Below are positions 1 through 5,828 of a stretch of DNA of 8,966 nucleotides, in pieces; the stretch's first letter is position 1, and the number at the start of each line of letters is the position of its first letter. Location of the stretch: positions 1 to 8,966 of the forward strand of contig JAFGMJ010000112.1 in assembly GCA_016927635.1 (NCBI GenBank), written 5' to 3'. This DNA is from Actinomycetota bacterium (GTDB lineage: Bacteria; Actinomycetota; Humimicrobiia; Humimicrobiales; Humimicrobiaceae). The position numbers were made by a program, and so were the translations under genes. The notes beneath the pieces were generated by a model. The model was given only the letters and a program-made list of their open reading frames with translations, made no database searches and had not been told where the DNA came from.

Positions 1-132
1 AAAAAAATGTCAGAAGAATTTCCGGTTTCTGATTTAAAAATTGCTTATGAATTACTGGGAGAAATAACCGGTGAAAATACAAGCGATGACATAATAAACG
101 GAATATTTACAAAATTTTGTATTGGAAAATAA
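1..132 (+). CDS. mnmE: MnmE (TrmE) tRNA modification GTPase, C-terminal end only
   Basis: Frame 1 is open from the left edge to a TAA at 130-132 and encodes the last 43 residues of a protein whose start lies outside the window. The stretch contains AYELLGEITGE, then a short helix, and ends in FCIGK. This is the conserved end of MnmE, where the C-[IVL]-G-K tail carries the family's essential cysteine. In the family, MnmE is a potassium-activated, dimeric GTPase that works with MnmG to add an aminomethyl-type group at C5 of the wobble uridine of certain tRNAs. The mnmG genes immediately downstream support the call. The ATG at position 7 is internal to the gene and not a start. The G domain itself cannot be inspected here. 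Confidence 0.93.
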   Translation, partial: KKMSEEFPVSDLKIAYELLGEITGENTSDDIINGIFTKFCIGK

Positions 133-171
133 TTTTGTCAGAAACCAATAATATATGAAAAATTGACGAAA

Positions 172-187
172 TGTTTCACGTGAAACA
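172..187. promoter_or_regulatory. parS: parS partition site 1 (ParB-binding palindrome)
   Basis: TGTTTCACGTGAAACA is a perfect 16-bp palindrome that matches the bacterial parS consensus TGTTNCACGTGAAACA. ParB clamps are known to load at such sites in a CTP-dependent way and spread along neighbouring DNA. The site lies in the gap between mnmE and the first mnmG, about 4.6 kb upstream of parA. An identical site occurs at 2085-2100, and the identity extends one base to the left (171 and 2084), giving a 17-bp direct repeat. Confidence 0.95.
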
Positions 188-227
188 AATATGTATGCAT
201 TTTAATAAAAATAATGCTAAAAAAGAT

Positions 228-255
228 TTGAGAAGTTCAAAAATATAGATATAAC
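228..255 (+). promoter_or_regulatory. possible sigma-A-type promoter ahead of the first mnmG
   Basis: TTGAGA (228-233) and TATAAC (250-255) are separated by 16 bp, close to TTGACA-17-TATAAT, and lie 27 bp before the first mnmG start. The region is very AT-rich, so chance matches are likely. I see no terminator between mnmE and mnmG, so read-through from mnmE is also possible. This is a prediction from pattern only. Confidence 0.3.
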
Positions 256-282
256 AAAAGGGAAAAATTAAATAATAAAGGT

Positions 283-2103
283 ATGATTAAAAATAAAACA
301 GGATTTAATGATTATGATGTGATAATCGTGGGTGCAGGGCATGCAGGTTGCGAAGCTGCACTATCATCATCAAGCTTAGGAGCAAAAACATTAATAATAA
401 CTATTAATTTGGACTCTATAGCATTAATGCCATGCAATAGTGCAATCGGTGGCCCCGGCAGGGGGCATCTTGTCAGGGAAATAGATGCGCTTGGAGGTAC
501 AATTGCAAAAAATGCTGATAAAAATTATATACACAGCAGAATAATGAATATCTCAAAAGGACCTGCTTTAAGGACGCTAAGAGTTATTGTTGATAAAAAA
601 AGATACTTATTAAATATGAAATATGTTTTGGAAAATAATGATAATCTTGATATAAGGCAGGGCCTTGTAAAAGAAATAGTTAAAAAAGATAATGTTTATG
701 AAGTTAAAACAAGTGACGGAAACAAATACAGATGCAAAAGCATAGTTATTTCTGCAGGGACATTTTTAAGGGCTAAAATATTTTGGGGCAGCTATGAAAT
801 TAGTGCGGGCAGACAGGGAGAAATAAATTCAGTAAAACTTGCAAAATCTCTTGAAAATATGGGGTATCGTTTTGGAAGGCTGCGGACGGAAACGCCTCCA
901 AGAGTAGATGCACGAACGATTGATTTTAATTCATTAATTACTCAACCATATGATGAACCTGCAGAGATGTTTTCTTACGACAGTAAATATGTGCCTGTTA
1001 AACAGATGAACAATTATATAACCTATGTAGAAAAAGATTGCATAGATTTTATTTCTAAAAACATAAAAAAGTCACCAGTTTATGGAAACAAATTAGAATC
1101 AAAAAATCCGGGTTATTGCCCTTCAATTGAAGACAAGGTAAAGAAATTTTATAATAAGGCCAGGCACCCTGTTTTTTTACAACCCGAAGGAAAGGATACC
1201 AATGAGATTTATCTGCATGGATTATTTACAACTTTTTCTGAAGATATACAGCAGGGCATAATAAGCAGGATAAAGGGGCTTGAAAATGCTGTAATAACAA
1301 GACCTGGCTATGGCGTCGAGTATGATTATCTTCTTCCTTATCAGATAAAGAAAAATCTTGAGAGTAAAACAGACAAAGGTTTGTTTTTTGCGGGACAGGT
1401 TAACGGGACAACCGGGTATGAAGAAGCAGCTGCACAGGGTATAATTGCAGGTTTTAATGCTGCTTTAAAATCATCCGGCAAAAAACCAATAACTCTTGAA
1501 AGGGAGGATGGCTATATGGGCATTTTAATTGATGATATAACACAAAAAAGTGTTACAGAGCCATACAGGATACTCACATCAAGAAACGAGTATCGTCTTT
1601 TCCACAGGCATGATAATGCAGATTTTAGAATGATTAAGTTTTTAAAGCAGACAGATCAATTGCAAAAAGCTTATTTTATAAGTAAGAAATATGAAAAAAT
1701 AAACCAGGCATTTAAAAACATAAAAAATTCTGATATTTATAGAAGAAAAAATATAATTGAAGATATAAAACAAAACAGAGCTGATAAAAACATTATTTAT
1801 GGGATAAAAAAAGATTTTTTGCTTGATGACAGGGAATTGGAAGGGCTTATTATTAATATCAAATATGAAATATATTTTGAAAGGGAAATAGAAATAATTG
1901 AAAAAAACAGATCTTTATTGAAAATGAATATTCCAGATGATATCAATTATTTTAAAATAAGAAATATTTCCGCAGAAGGCAGGGAAGCACTGACAAAAAA
2001 AATGCCAGGTATGGTAAGCCAGGCTGCTAAGCTTGAAGGAGTAAGACCAACAGACATAATTGTATTAATGAAATATATTAAAGATGTTTCACGTGAAACA
2101 TGA
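283..2103 (+). CDS. mnmG: MnmG (GidA) family tRNA wobble-uridine modification FAD protein, first (divergent) copy
   Basis: This is a full-length MnmG-family protein of 606 aa; E. coli MnmG is about 629 aa. The family binds FAD and NADH and, with MnmE, installs aminomethyl or carboxymethylaminomethyl groups on U34 of tRNAs. Visible features are the Rossmann FAD loop GAGHAG (17-22), the two family cysteines C51 (MPCN) and C279 (YCPSIEDK), an intact AGQVNGTTGYEEAAAQG signature (370-386) and the C-terminal MnmE-binding helical region. Several normally constant motifs are altered: CNSAIGGPGR (51-60) where CNPAIGGIGK is usual, TETPPR (202-207) for TGTPPR, NPG before the second cysteine for GPR, and FHRHDNADFRM (440-450) for LLRxDNADxRL. 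The TExGxxxGL stretch that normally follows is not recognisable. ATG 283 is the only conventional in-frame start after a TGA at 229-231. No clear Shine-Dalgarno sits at normal spacing; AAAGG abuts the start. The last five codons (VSRET) coincide with a parS site. It is probably functional, since there are no frameshifts or stops, but its exact role beside the second copy is unknown. Confidence 0.9.
   Translation: MIKNKTGFNDYDVIIVGAGHAGCEAALSSSSLGAKTLIITINLDSIALMPCNSAIGGPGRGHLVREIDALGGTIAKNADKNYIHSRIMNISKGPALRTLRVIVDKKRYLLNMKYVLENNDNLDIRQGLVKEIVKKDNVYEVKTSDGNKYRCKSIVISAGTFLRAKIFWGSYEISAGRQGEINSVKLAKSLENMGYRFGRLRTETPPRVDARTIDFNSLITQPYDEPAEMFSYDSKYVPVKQMNNYITYVEKDCIDFISKNIKKSPVYGNKLESKNPGYCPSIEDKVKKFYNKARHPVFLQPEGKDTNEIYLHGLFTTFSEDIQQGIISRIKGLENAVITRPGYGVEYDYLLPYQIKKNLESKTDKGLFFAGQVNGTTGYEEAAAQGIIAGFNAALKSSGKKPITLEREDGYMGILIDDITQKSVTEPYRILTSRNEYRLFHRHDNADFRMIKFLKQTDQLQKAYFISKKYEKINQAFKNIKNSDIYRRKNIIEDIKQNRADKNIIYGIKKDFLLDDRELEGLIINIKYEIYFEREIEIIEKNRSLLKMNIPDDINYFKIRNISAEGREALTKKMPGMVSQAAKLEGVRPTDIIVLMKYIKDVSRET
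2085..2100. promoter_or_regulatory. parS: parS partition site 2, inside the 3' end of the first mnmG
   Basis: This is a second perfect TGTTTCACGTGAAACA palindrome, identical to the one at 172-187. Here it is coding: GTT TCA CGT GAA ACA gives V-S-R-E-T, followed at once by the TGA stop (2101-2103) of the first mnmG. It lies about 2.7 kb upstream of parA. ParB from this locus is the expected ligand. The site is within transcribed DNA, so ParB loading and transcription of the downstream genes must coexist here. Confidence 0.94.
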
Positions 2104-2122
2104 TTTGCGATATTTGAATTGA

Positions 2123-3988
2123 ATGGATAAAAAAAACAAAAAAATAGAATATGATGTAATTGTAGTTGGCGCAGGGCATGCAGGATGCGAAGCAGGTCTT
2201 GTCTGTGCAAGGCTTGGCTTAAAGACACTTATTTTAACCATAAATCTTGATAAAGTTGCATTGATGCCTTGTAACCCTGCTATCGGGGGCGTTGGAAAAA
2301 CACAGCTTGTTCTTGAACTGGATGCGCTTGGCGGACAGATGGCAAAAACGGCAGATGAAGCGGCTATACAGATAAGAATGTTAAATAGAAGCAGGGGTCC
2401 TGCGGTTCAGGCGTTAAGAGCACAGATAGATAAAAAAGAATACGAGATTGAAATGAAAAAAACTCTGGAAAATACTGAAAACCTCATTCTTAGACAGGGC
2501 AATGTAAGCAGTATTATAGTAAAAAATAATGCTTTTATGGGGGTAAAAATAGAAAGTGGCCAGAATTTTTATGCAAAATCTGTAATAATAACATCCGGGA
2601 CCTTTTTAAGAGGAAGGATAATAATAGGCAATAAAGATTACATGGCAGGCAGAATGGGGGAGTACCCTTCAATGAGCCTGACTTCAAGCCTAAAAAACCT
2701 TGGTTTTGCAATTGACAGGTTTCAGACCGCAACCCCGCCAAGGCTTGATAAAAGAACTATAGATTTTAAAGAATTGCAGATTCAGCCCGGAGAAGATGAA
2801 CCGGTTAGTTTTTCTTTCTGGAACGGCGAGAAAATATTTGACAATATTCCAAGCTATCTGACCTATACAAATGAAAAAACACATAATTTTATCAGGGATA
2901 ATATCAGGTTTTCACCGATAAAATCAGGTATGGTAAACACACATGGCCCAAGACACTGTCCTTCAATAGACAGGAAAGTTATAAACTATGAAGAAAAAAA
3001 GAGGCATCCGGTTTTTATTGAACCTGAAGGGAAATATTCGAATGAAGCTTATCTTCAGGGATTAACCACAAGTATGCCATTTTCAATACAGCAATTAATG
3101 GTAAATACAGTAGAGGGACTGGAAAAAGCAAAAATAGTAAGGCCGGGTTATGCAGTTGAATATGACTATATTATACCTAATCAGTTAAAGCACACTCTTG
3201 AGTCTAAAATTATTGATAATATGTTTTTTGCAGGTCAGATAATTGGTACTTCAGGATATGAGGAAGCGGCTGTCCTCGGTTTTGTAGCAGGTGTCAATGC
3301 TGCAATGAATATTTTAAAAAAACCTTCTTTTATTCTTAAGAGAAATGAGTGTTATATTGGTGTGCTTATTGATGACATTATTACTAAAGAGTTGTATGAG
3401 CCTTACAGGGTTTATACCTCAAGATCTGAATACAGGCTTGTTTTAAGACCCGATAATGCAGATATAAGGTTGGCTGAAAAGGGTTATAAATTAGGGCTTA
3501 TTGAGAAACATCAGTATAATAAAGTTCTGGACAAGGTCTGTAAAATAAATGAAGTCATAAAAATGCTGCACAGGCAAATAATAAATCCTTCGGCTGATAA
3601 TAATTTAATCTTAAAAGCTCTTAACACTTCAATAATTGATTCACCAGTTTCACTTTATAAGCTTTTAAAAAGACCTGAGATAAAAATAAAAGATATAATG
3701 CAATATTTCATGAATTGTGCAGAATTTGATAGAAAAGTACTTGAAGGAGCTGAAATAAGCGTAAAATACAAAGGTTATATAGACAGGGAGTTAAACTCAA
3801 TAAAGAAATTTGAAAATCTTGAAAATTTTTTATTAAATAAAGAAATTGATTTCTTTAAGATACAGGGTCTTACATATGAAGCCAGGGAAAAGCTTTCAAA
3901 AATAAAACCGGACACGCTCGGCCAGGCATCGAGGATAGCGGGGATTTCGCCATCGGATATTTCAGTACTTATGGTATTATCAAAATAA
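2123..3988 (+). CDS. mnmG: MnmG (GidA) tRNA wobble-uridine modification FAD protein, second copy
   Basis: This is a 621-aa MnmG-family protein starting 19 bp after the first copy's stop. It has GAGHAG for FAD (17-22), MPCNPAIGGVGK with C50, GPRHCPSI with C279, RPGYAVEYDYI (340-350), and a well-kept TSRSEYRLVLRPDNADIRL run (432-450) followed by AEKGYKLGLI. The C-terminus is canonical (GQASRIAGISPSDISVL). It departs from the family at other places than the first copy: DRFQTATPPR (198-207) for GRLKTGTPPR, EGKYSNEAY (302-310) for EGxDTNEIY, and AGQIIGTSGYEEAAVLG (370-386) for AGQxNGTxGYEEAAAQG. A TGA directly precedes ATG 2123 in frame, so the start is fixed. The upstream GAATTGA is a poor Shine-Dalgarno, so translation may be coupled to the first copy. 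By overall shape it is the better candidate for the standard MnmG partner of MnmE, though neither copy is fully canonical. Confidence 0.92.
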   Translation: MDKKNKKIEYDVIVVGAGHAGCEAGLVCARLGLKTLILTINLDKVALMPCNPAIGGVGKTQLVLELDALGGQMAKTADEAAIQIRMLNRSRGPAVQALRAQIDKKEYEIEMKKTLENTENLILRQGNVSSIIVKNNAFMGVKIESGQNFYAKSVIITSGTFLRGRIIIGNKDYMAGRMGEYPSMSLTSSLKNLGFAIDRFQTATPPRLDKRTIDFKELQIQPGEDEPVSFSFWNGEKIFDNIPSYLTYTNEKTHNFIRDNIRFSPIKSGMVNTHGPRHCPSIDRKVINYEEKKRHPVFIEPEGKYSNEAYLQGLTTSMPFSIQQLMVNTVEGLEKAKIVRPGYAVEYDYIIPNQLKHTLESKIIDNMFFAGQIIGTSGYEEAAVLGFVAGVNAAMNILKKPSFILKRNECYIGVLIDDIITKELYEPYRVYTSRSEYRLVLRPDNADIRLAEKGYKLGLIEKHQYNKVLDKVCKINEVIKMLHRQIINPSADNNLILKALNTSIIDSPVSLYKLLKRPEIKIKDIMQYFMNCAEFDRKVLEGAEISVKYKGYIDRELNSIKKFENLENFLLNKEIDFFKIQGLTYEAREKLSKIKPDTLGQASRIAGISPSDISVLMVLSK

Positions 3989-3989
3989 T

Positions 3990-4727
3990 ATGGATGCAGC
4001 AGATAAATTACATATTGCGCTGAATATGCTGAATATAAAATTTAGTGATGCAGATGTCAGCAAATTACTCCGATATGCTGACATGCTGTATGAAGGTAAT
4101 AAACACTTCAATATAACCGGCACAAAAGAAAAAGACCCTATACTTACAAGGCACATTATTGACAGCCTTGGTATTTTTAAATATTTTGAGTCAAATGGCA
4201 TTGATAGTAAAAGCACTCTCAGAGTACTTGATGTAGGTACTGGGGGAGGACTTCCGGGCATACCGGTTTCAATTTTTTTAAGAAATTCAGAATTTATACT
4301 GCTGGATGCAAAAGGAAAAACTATTGATTTTTTAAATAGCGTAATCAGTGCGCTTGGGCTATCAAATGCAAGTGCTATAAAAGGCAGGGCTGAAATTGTT
4401 GCCCATGAAGACATTTTCAGGGAGAGTTTTGATATTGTGACTTCCAGGGCAATGGGACACGCCGGATTTCTCAGCGAGATTATGATTCCTTTCTGCCGAA
4501 TCGGCGGCAAGGCAATAATTTATAAAAGCCGTAAATTATCTGAAGAGCTTAAAGGGCTTGATAAGGCAATGGAAAAAATAGGGTTTGTACTGGAGTCAAA
4601 AACTGAAATAAAGATACCTTTTCTAAAAGAATACAGGGTATTGCTTGTGCTAAAAAAAGAATTTTCAACTTTATATAAATATCCGAGAAAATATGATAAA
4701 ATGTTAAAAATGCCAATATTTATTTAA
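3990..4727 (+). CDS. rsmG: RsmG (GidB) 16S rRNA guanine-N7 methyltransferase
   Basis: This 245-aa protein is the expected length for RsmG, which in the family methylates N7 of a guanine in the 530 loop of 16S rRNA (G527 in E. coli) using S-adenosylmethionine. The N-terminal helical part carries FNITGTKEKDPILTRHIIDSL, whose tail matches the family RHxxDSL. The SAM-binding glycine loop LDVGTGGGLPGIP is at 80-92. D106 ends strand 2, and GRAE (132-135) and TSRA (151-154) follow. The conserved lysine region GGKAIIYKS (172-180) and a YPRK tail (231-234) complete the fold. ATG 3990 lies one base after the upstream mnmG stop (TAA-T-ATG) with no obvious Shine-Dalgarno, which points to translational coupling. 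A mnmG-rsmG pair next to parAB is a common arrangement near bacterial origins. Confidence 0.95.
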   Translation: MDAADKLHIALNMLNIKFSDADVSKLLRYADMLYEGNKHFNITGTKEKDPILTRHIIDSLGIFKYFESNGIDSKSTLRVLDVGTGGGLPGIPVSIFLRNSEFILLDAKGKTIDFLNSVISALGLSNASAIKGRAEIVAHEDIFRESFDIVTSRAMGHAGFLSEIMIPFCRIGGKAIIYKSRKLSEELKGLDKAMEKIGFVLESKTEIKIPFLKEYRVLLVLKKEFSTLYKYPRKYDKMLKMPIFI

Positions 4728-4737
4728 ATACGTATTT
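4726..4737. repeat. 12-bp perfect palindrome at the rsmG-parA junction
   Basis: AAATACGTATTT overlaps the rsmG stop codon and reads the same on both strands. It sits just upstream of the possible parA promoter, so it could be an operator for a dimeric regulator. It could also be chance in AT-rich DNA. It does not resemble parS. Confidence 0.3.
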
Positions 4738-4763
4738 GTACATATGGGCTTTAACGTTAATAA
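4736..4763 (+). promoter_or_regulatory. possible weak promoter for parA-parB-lipA
   Basis: TTGTAC (4736-4741) and TAATAA (4758-4763) are 16 bp apart within the 48-bp rsmG-parA gap, ending 12 bp before the parA start. The match to the consensus is modest. Transcription reading through from mnmG-rsmG is an equally good explanation for parA expression, since no terminator is visible in the gap. Confidence 0.22.
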
Positions 4764-4775
4764 TCTATTGGTTGA

Positions 4776-5828
4776 ATGTGTTTTAGAAATTTTTTTAAAT
4801 CAAAACTGCAGCAAAAATTACAAACGCCGGAAATTTCAGGAAATAATCAAAACCAGCATGGATCAGTGCATGAAGAAGAAGCTAAAAAAATAGAAAACAA
4901 TATTAATATCGGGGAAGAAAAAACTGATATGCAAACAGACGAAAAAGATAAAACTACAAATGATTCAAAGGATTCCACAACGAGCCTAAAACAATCCGGA
5001 AATAATAAGGGAAAGCCTGTAGACTTGCCGGAGGAAATGCCTTTTATAGATGGCAACAGGAGAGGCAGAGTCATTGCAATTGCAAACCAGAAAGGCGGAG
5101 TGGGCAAAAGCACAACAGCAGTAAACCTTTCAGGCTTTCTTGGGGAGCTTGGTTACAGGACACTGATAATTGATTTTGACCCGCAAAGCAATTCCACAAG
5201 CGGGCTTGGAGTAGACAAAAATCAAATAAATAAAAGTATATATGAAGTAATAATATTAAATGAAAATCCGTGGTCATCGATAATACAATCTCCTTATAAA
5301 AACTTATATATTATAGCTTCTTCAATACAACTTGCAGGCGCAGAAGTAGAACTTGTTTCAGCGATGAAACGGGAATATAAGCTTAAACAGGCCATAGACA
5401 AACTCAAAGATAGTTTTGATTTCATTATAATCGATTGCCCTCCCGCACTCGGGCTTCTAACAATAAATGCTCTTACTGCAGCGGGGGAGGTGCTTATACC
5501 TATTCAATGTGAATACTATGCGCTCGAAGGCCTTGGCCAGCTGATTAATACAATTAATCTTATTAAAGAAAACTTAAATGAAAAACTTAAGATAACCGGT
5601 GTCGTAATGACTATGTATGACAGCAGGACAAAATTGAGTGAACAGGTAATAGAAGAAGTAAAAGCTTATTTTCCCGAAAAAGTGTACGGAACAATTATTC
5701 CAAGAAATGTGAGACTAAGTGAAGCACCAAGCTATGGAAAACCCATAATTGATTATGATCCTGGATGTAAAGGAGCTGTTGCATATAAAAAACTGACGGA
5801 GGAAGTGATTAAAAATGAACCAGAGTAG
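4776..5828 (+). CDS. parA: ParA/Soj chromosome-partition ATPase with a long polar N-terminal extension
   Basis: ParA is a deviant-Walker ATPase that dimerises on ATP, binds DNA non-specifically and, with ParB at parS, moves or organises origins. The core begins at about residue 97 (GRVIAIANQ). The Walker A loop KGGVGKST is at 106-113 with the signature lysine K106, DFDPQSN is at 133-139, Walker B IIIDCPP is at 217-223, and a C-terminal IIPRNVRLSEAPSYGKP matches Soj. Typical Soj is about 255 aa with almost nothing before IAIANQKGG. Here about 96 residues rich in N, Q, K, E, D, S and T come first, opening with a small hydrophobic and basic stretch (CFRNFFKSKL). ATG 4776 follows an in-frame TGA (4773-4775) and has only a weak Shine-Dalgarno. 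ATG 4929 (M52, preceded by GGGGAAG) and ATG 5037 (M88, GGAGG two bases upstream) are possible alternative starts. The frame stays open throughout the extension. Confidence 0.95.
   Translation: MCFRNFFKSKLQQKLQTPEISGNNQNQHGSVHEEEAKKIENNINIGEEKTDMQTDEKDKTTNDSKDSTTSLKQSGNNKGKPVDLPEEMPFIDGNRRGRVIAIANQKGGVGKSTTAVNLSGFLGELGYRTLIIDFDPQSNSTSGLGVDKNQINKSIYEVIILNENPWSSIIQSPYKNLYIIASSIQLAGAEVELVSAMKREYKLKQAIDKLKDSFDFIIIDCPPALGLLTINALTAAGEVLIPIQCEYYALEGLGQLINTINLIKENLNEKLKITGVVMTMYDSRTKLSEQVIEEVKAYFPEKVYGTIIPRNVRLSEAPSYGKPIIDYDPGCKGAVAYKKLTEEVIKNEPE
5798..5802 (+). promoter_or_regulatory. Shine-Dalgarno for parB inside parA
   Basis: GGAGG, continuing into GAAGTGAT, lies 12 bases before the parB ATG within the last codons of parA. 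It is the clearest Shine-Dalgarno in the window and supports ATG 5815 as the parB start. The spacing is somewhat long. Confidence 0.55.

Noticed and set aside
163..195. TTGACG (163-168) with TATGTA (190-195) as a promoter overlapping parS
   Set aside because: The spacer would be 21 bp, too long for a standard sigma-A promoter. The pair at 228-255 is better spaced.
133..282. Riboswitch, T-box or small RNA between mnmE and the first mnmG
   Set aside because: Apart from parS, the 150 bp are AT-rich with no convincing stem-loop or conserved RNA motif.
283..2103. First mnmG copy as a pseudogene or as TrmFO
   Set aside because: The frame is intact over 606 codons, with the FAD loop, both family cysteines, a perfect AGQxNGxxGYEEAAAQG signature and a recognisable C-terminal MnmE-binding domain. 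TrmFO is much shorter and lacks that C-terminal domain.
1947..2228. 93-codon open frame on the - strand that also reads HVSRET
   Set aside because: It straddles the mnmG-mnmG junction antisense to two well-supported genes. It repeats VSRET only because parS is a palindrome, and its composition is non-protein-like.
3647..3653. GTTTCAC, a parS half-site in the second mnmG
   Set aside because: The other half (TTTATAAG) does not match GTGAAACA, so it is not a parS.
3980..4510. 176-codon open frame on the - strand opposite rsmG
   Set aside because: It is the antisense shadow of a confidently identified methyltransferase, with no recognisable motif of its own.
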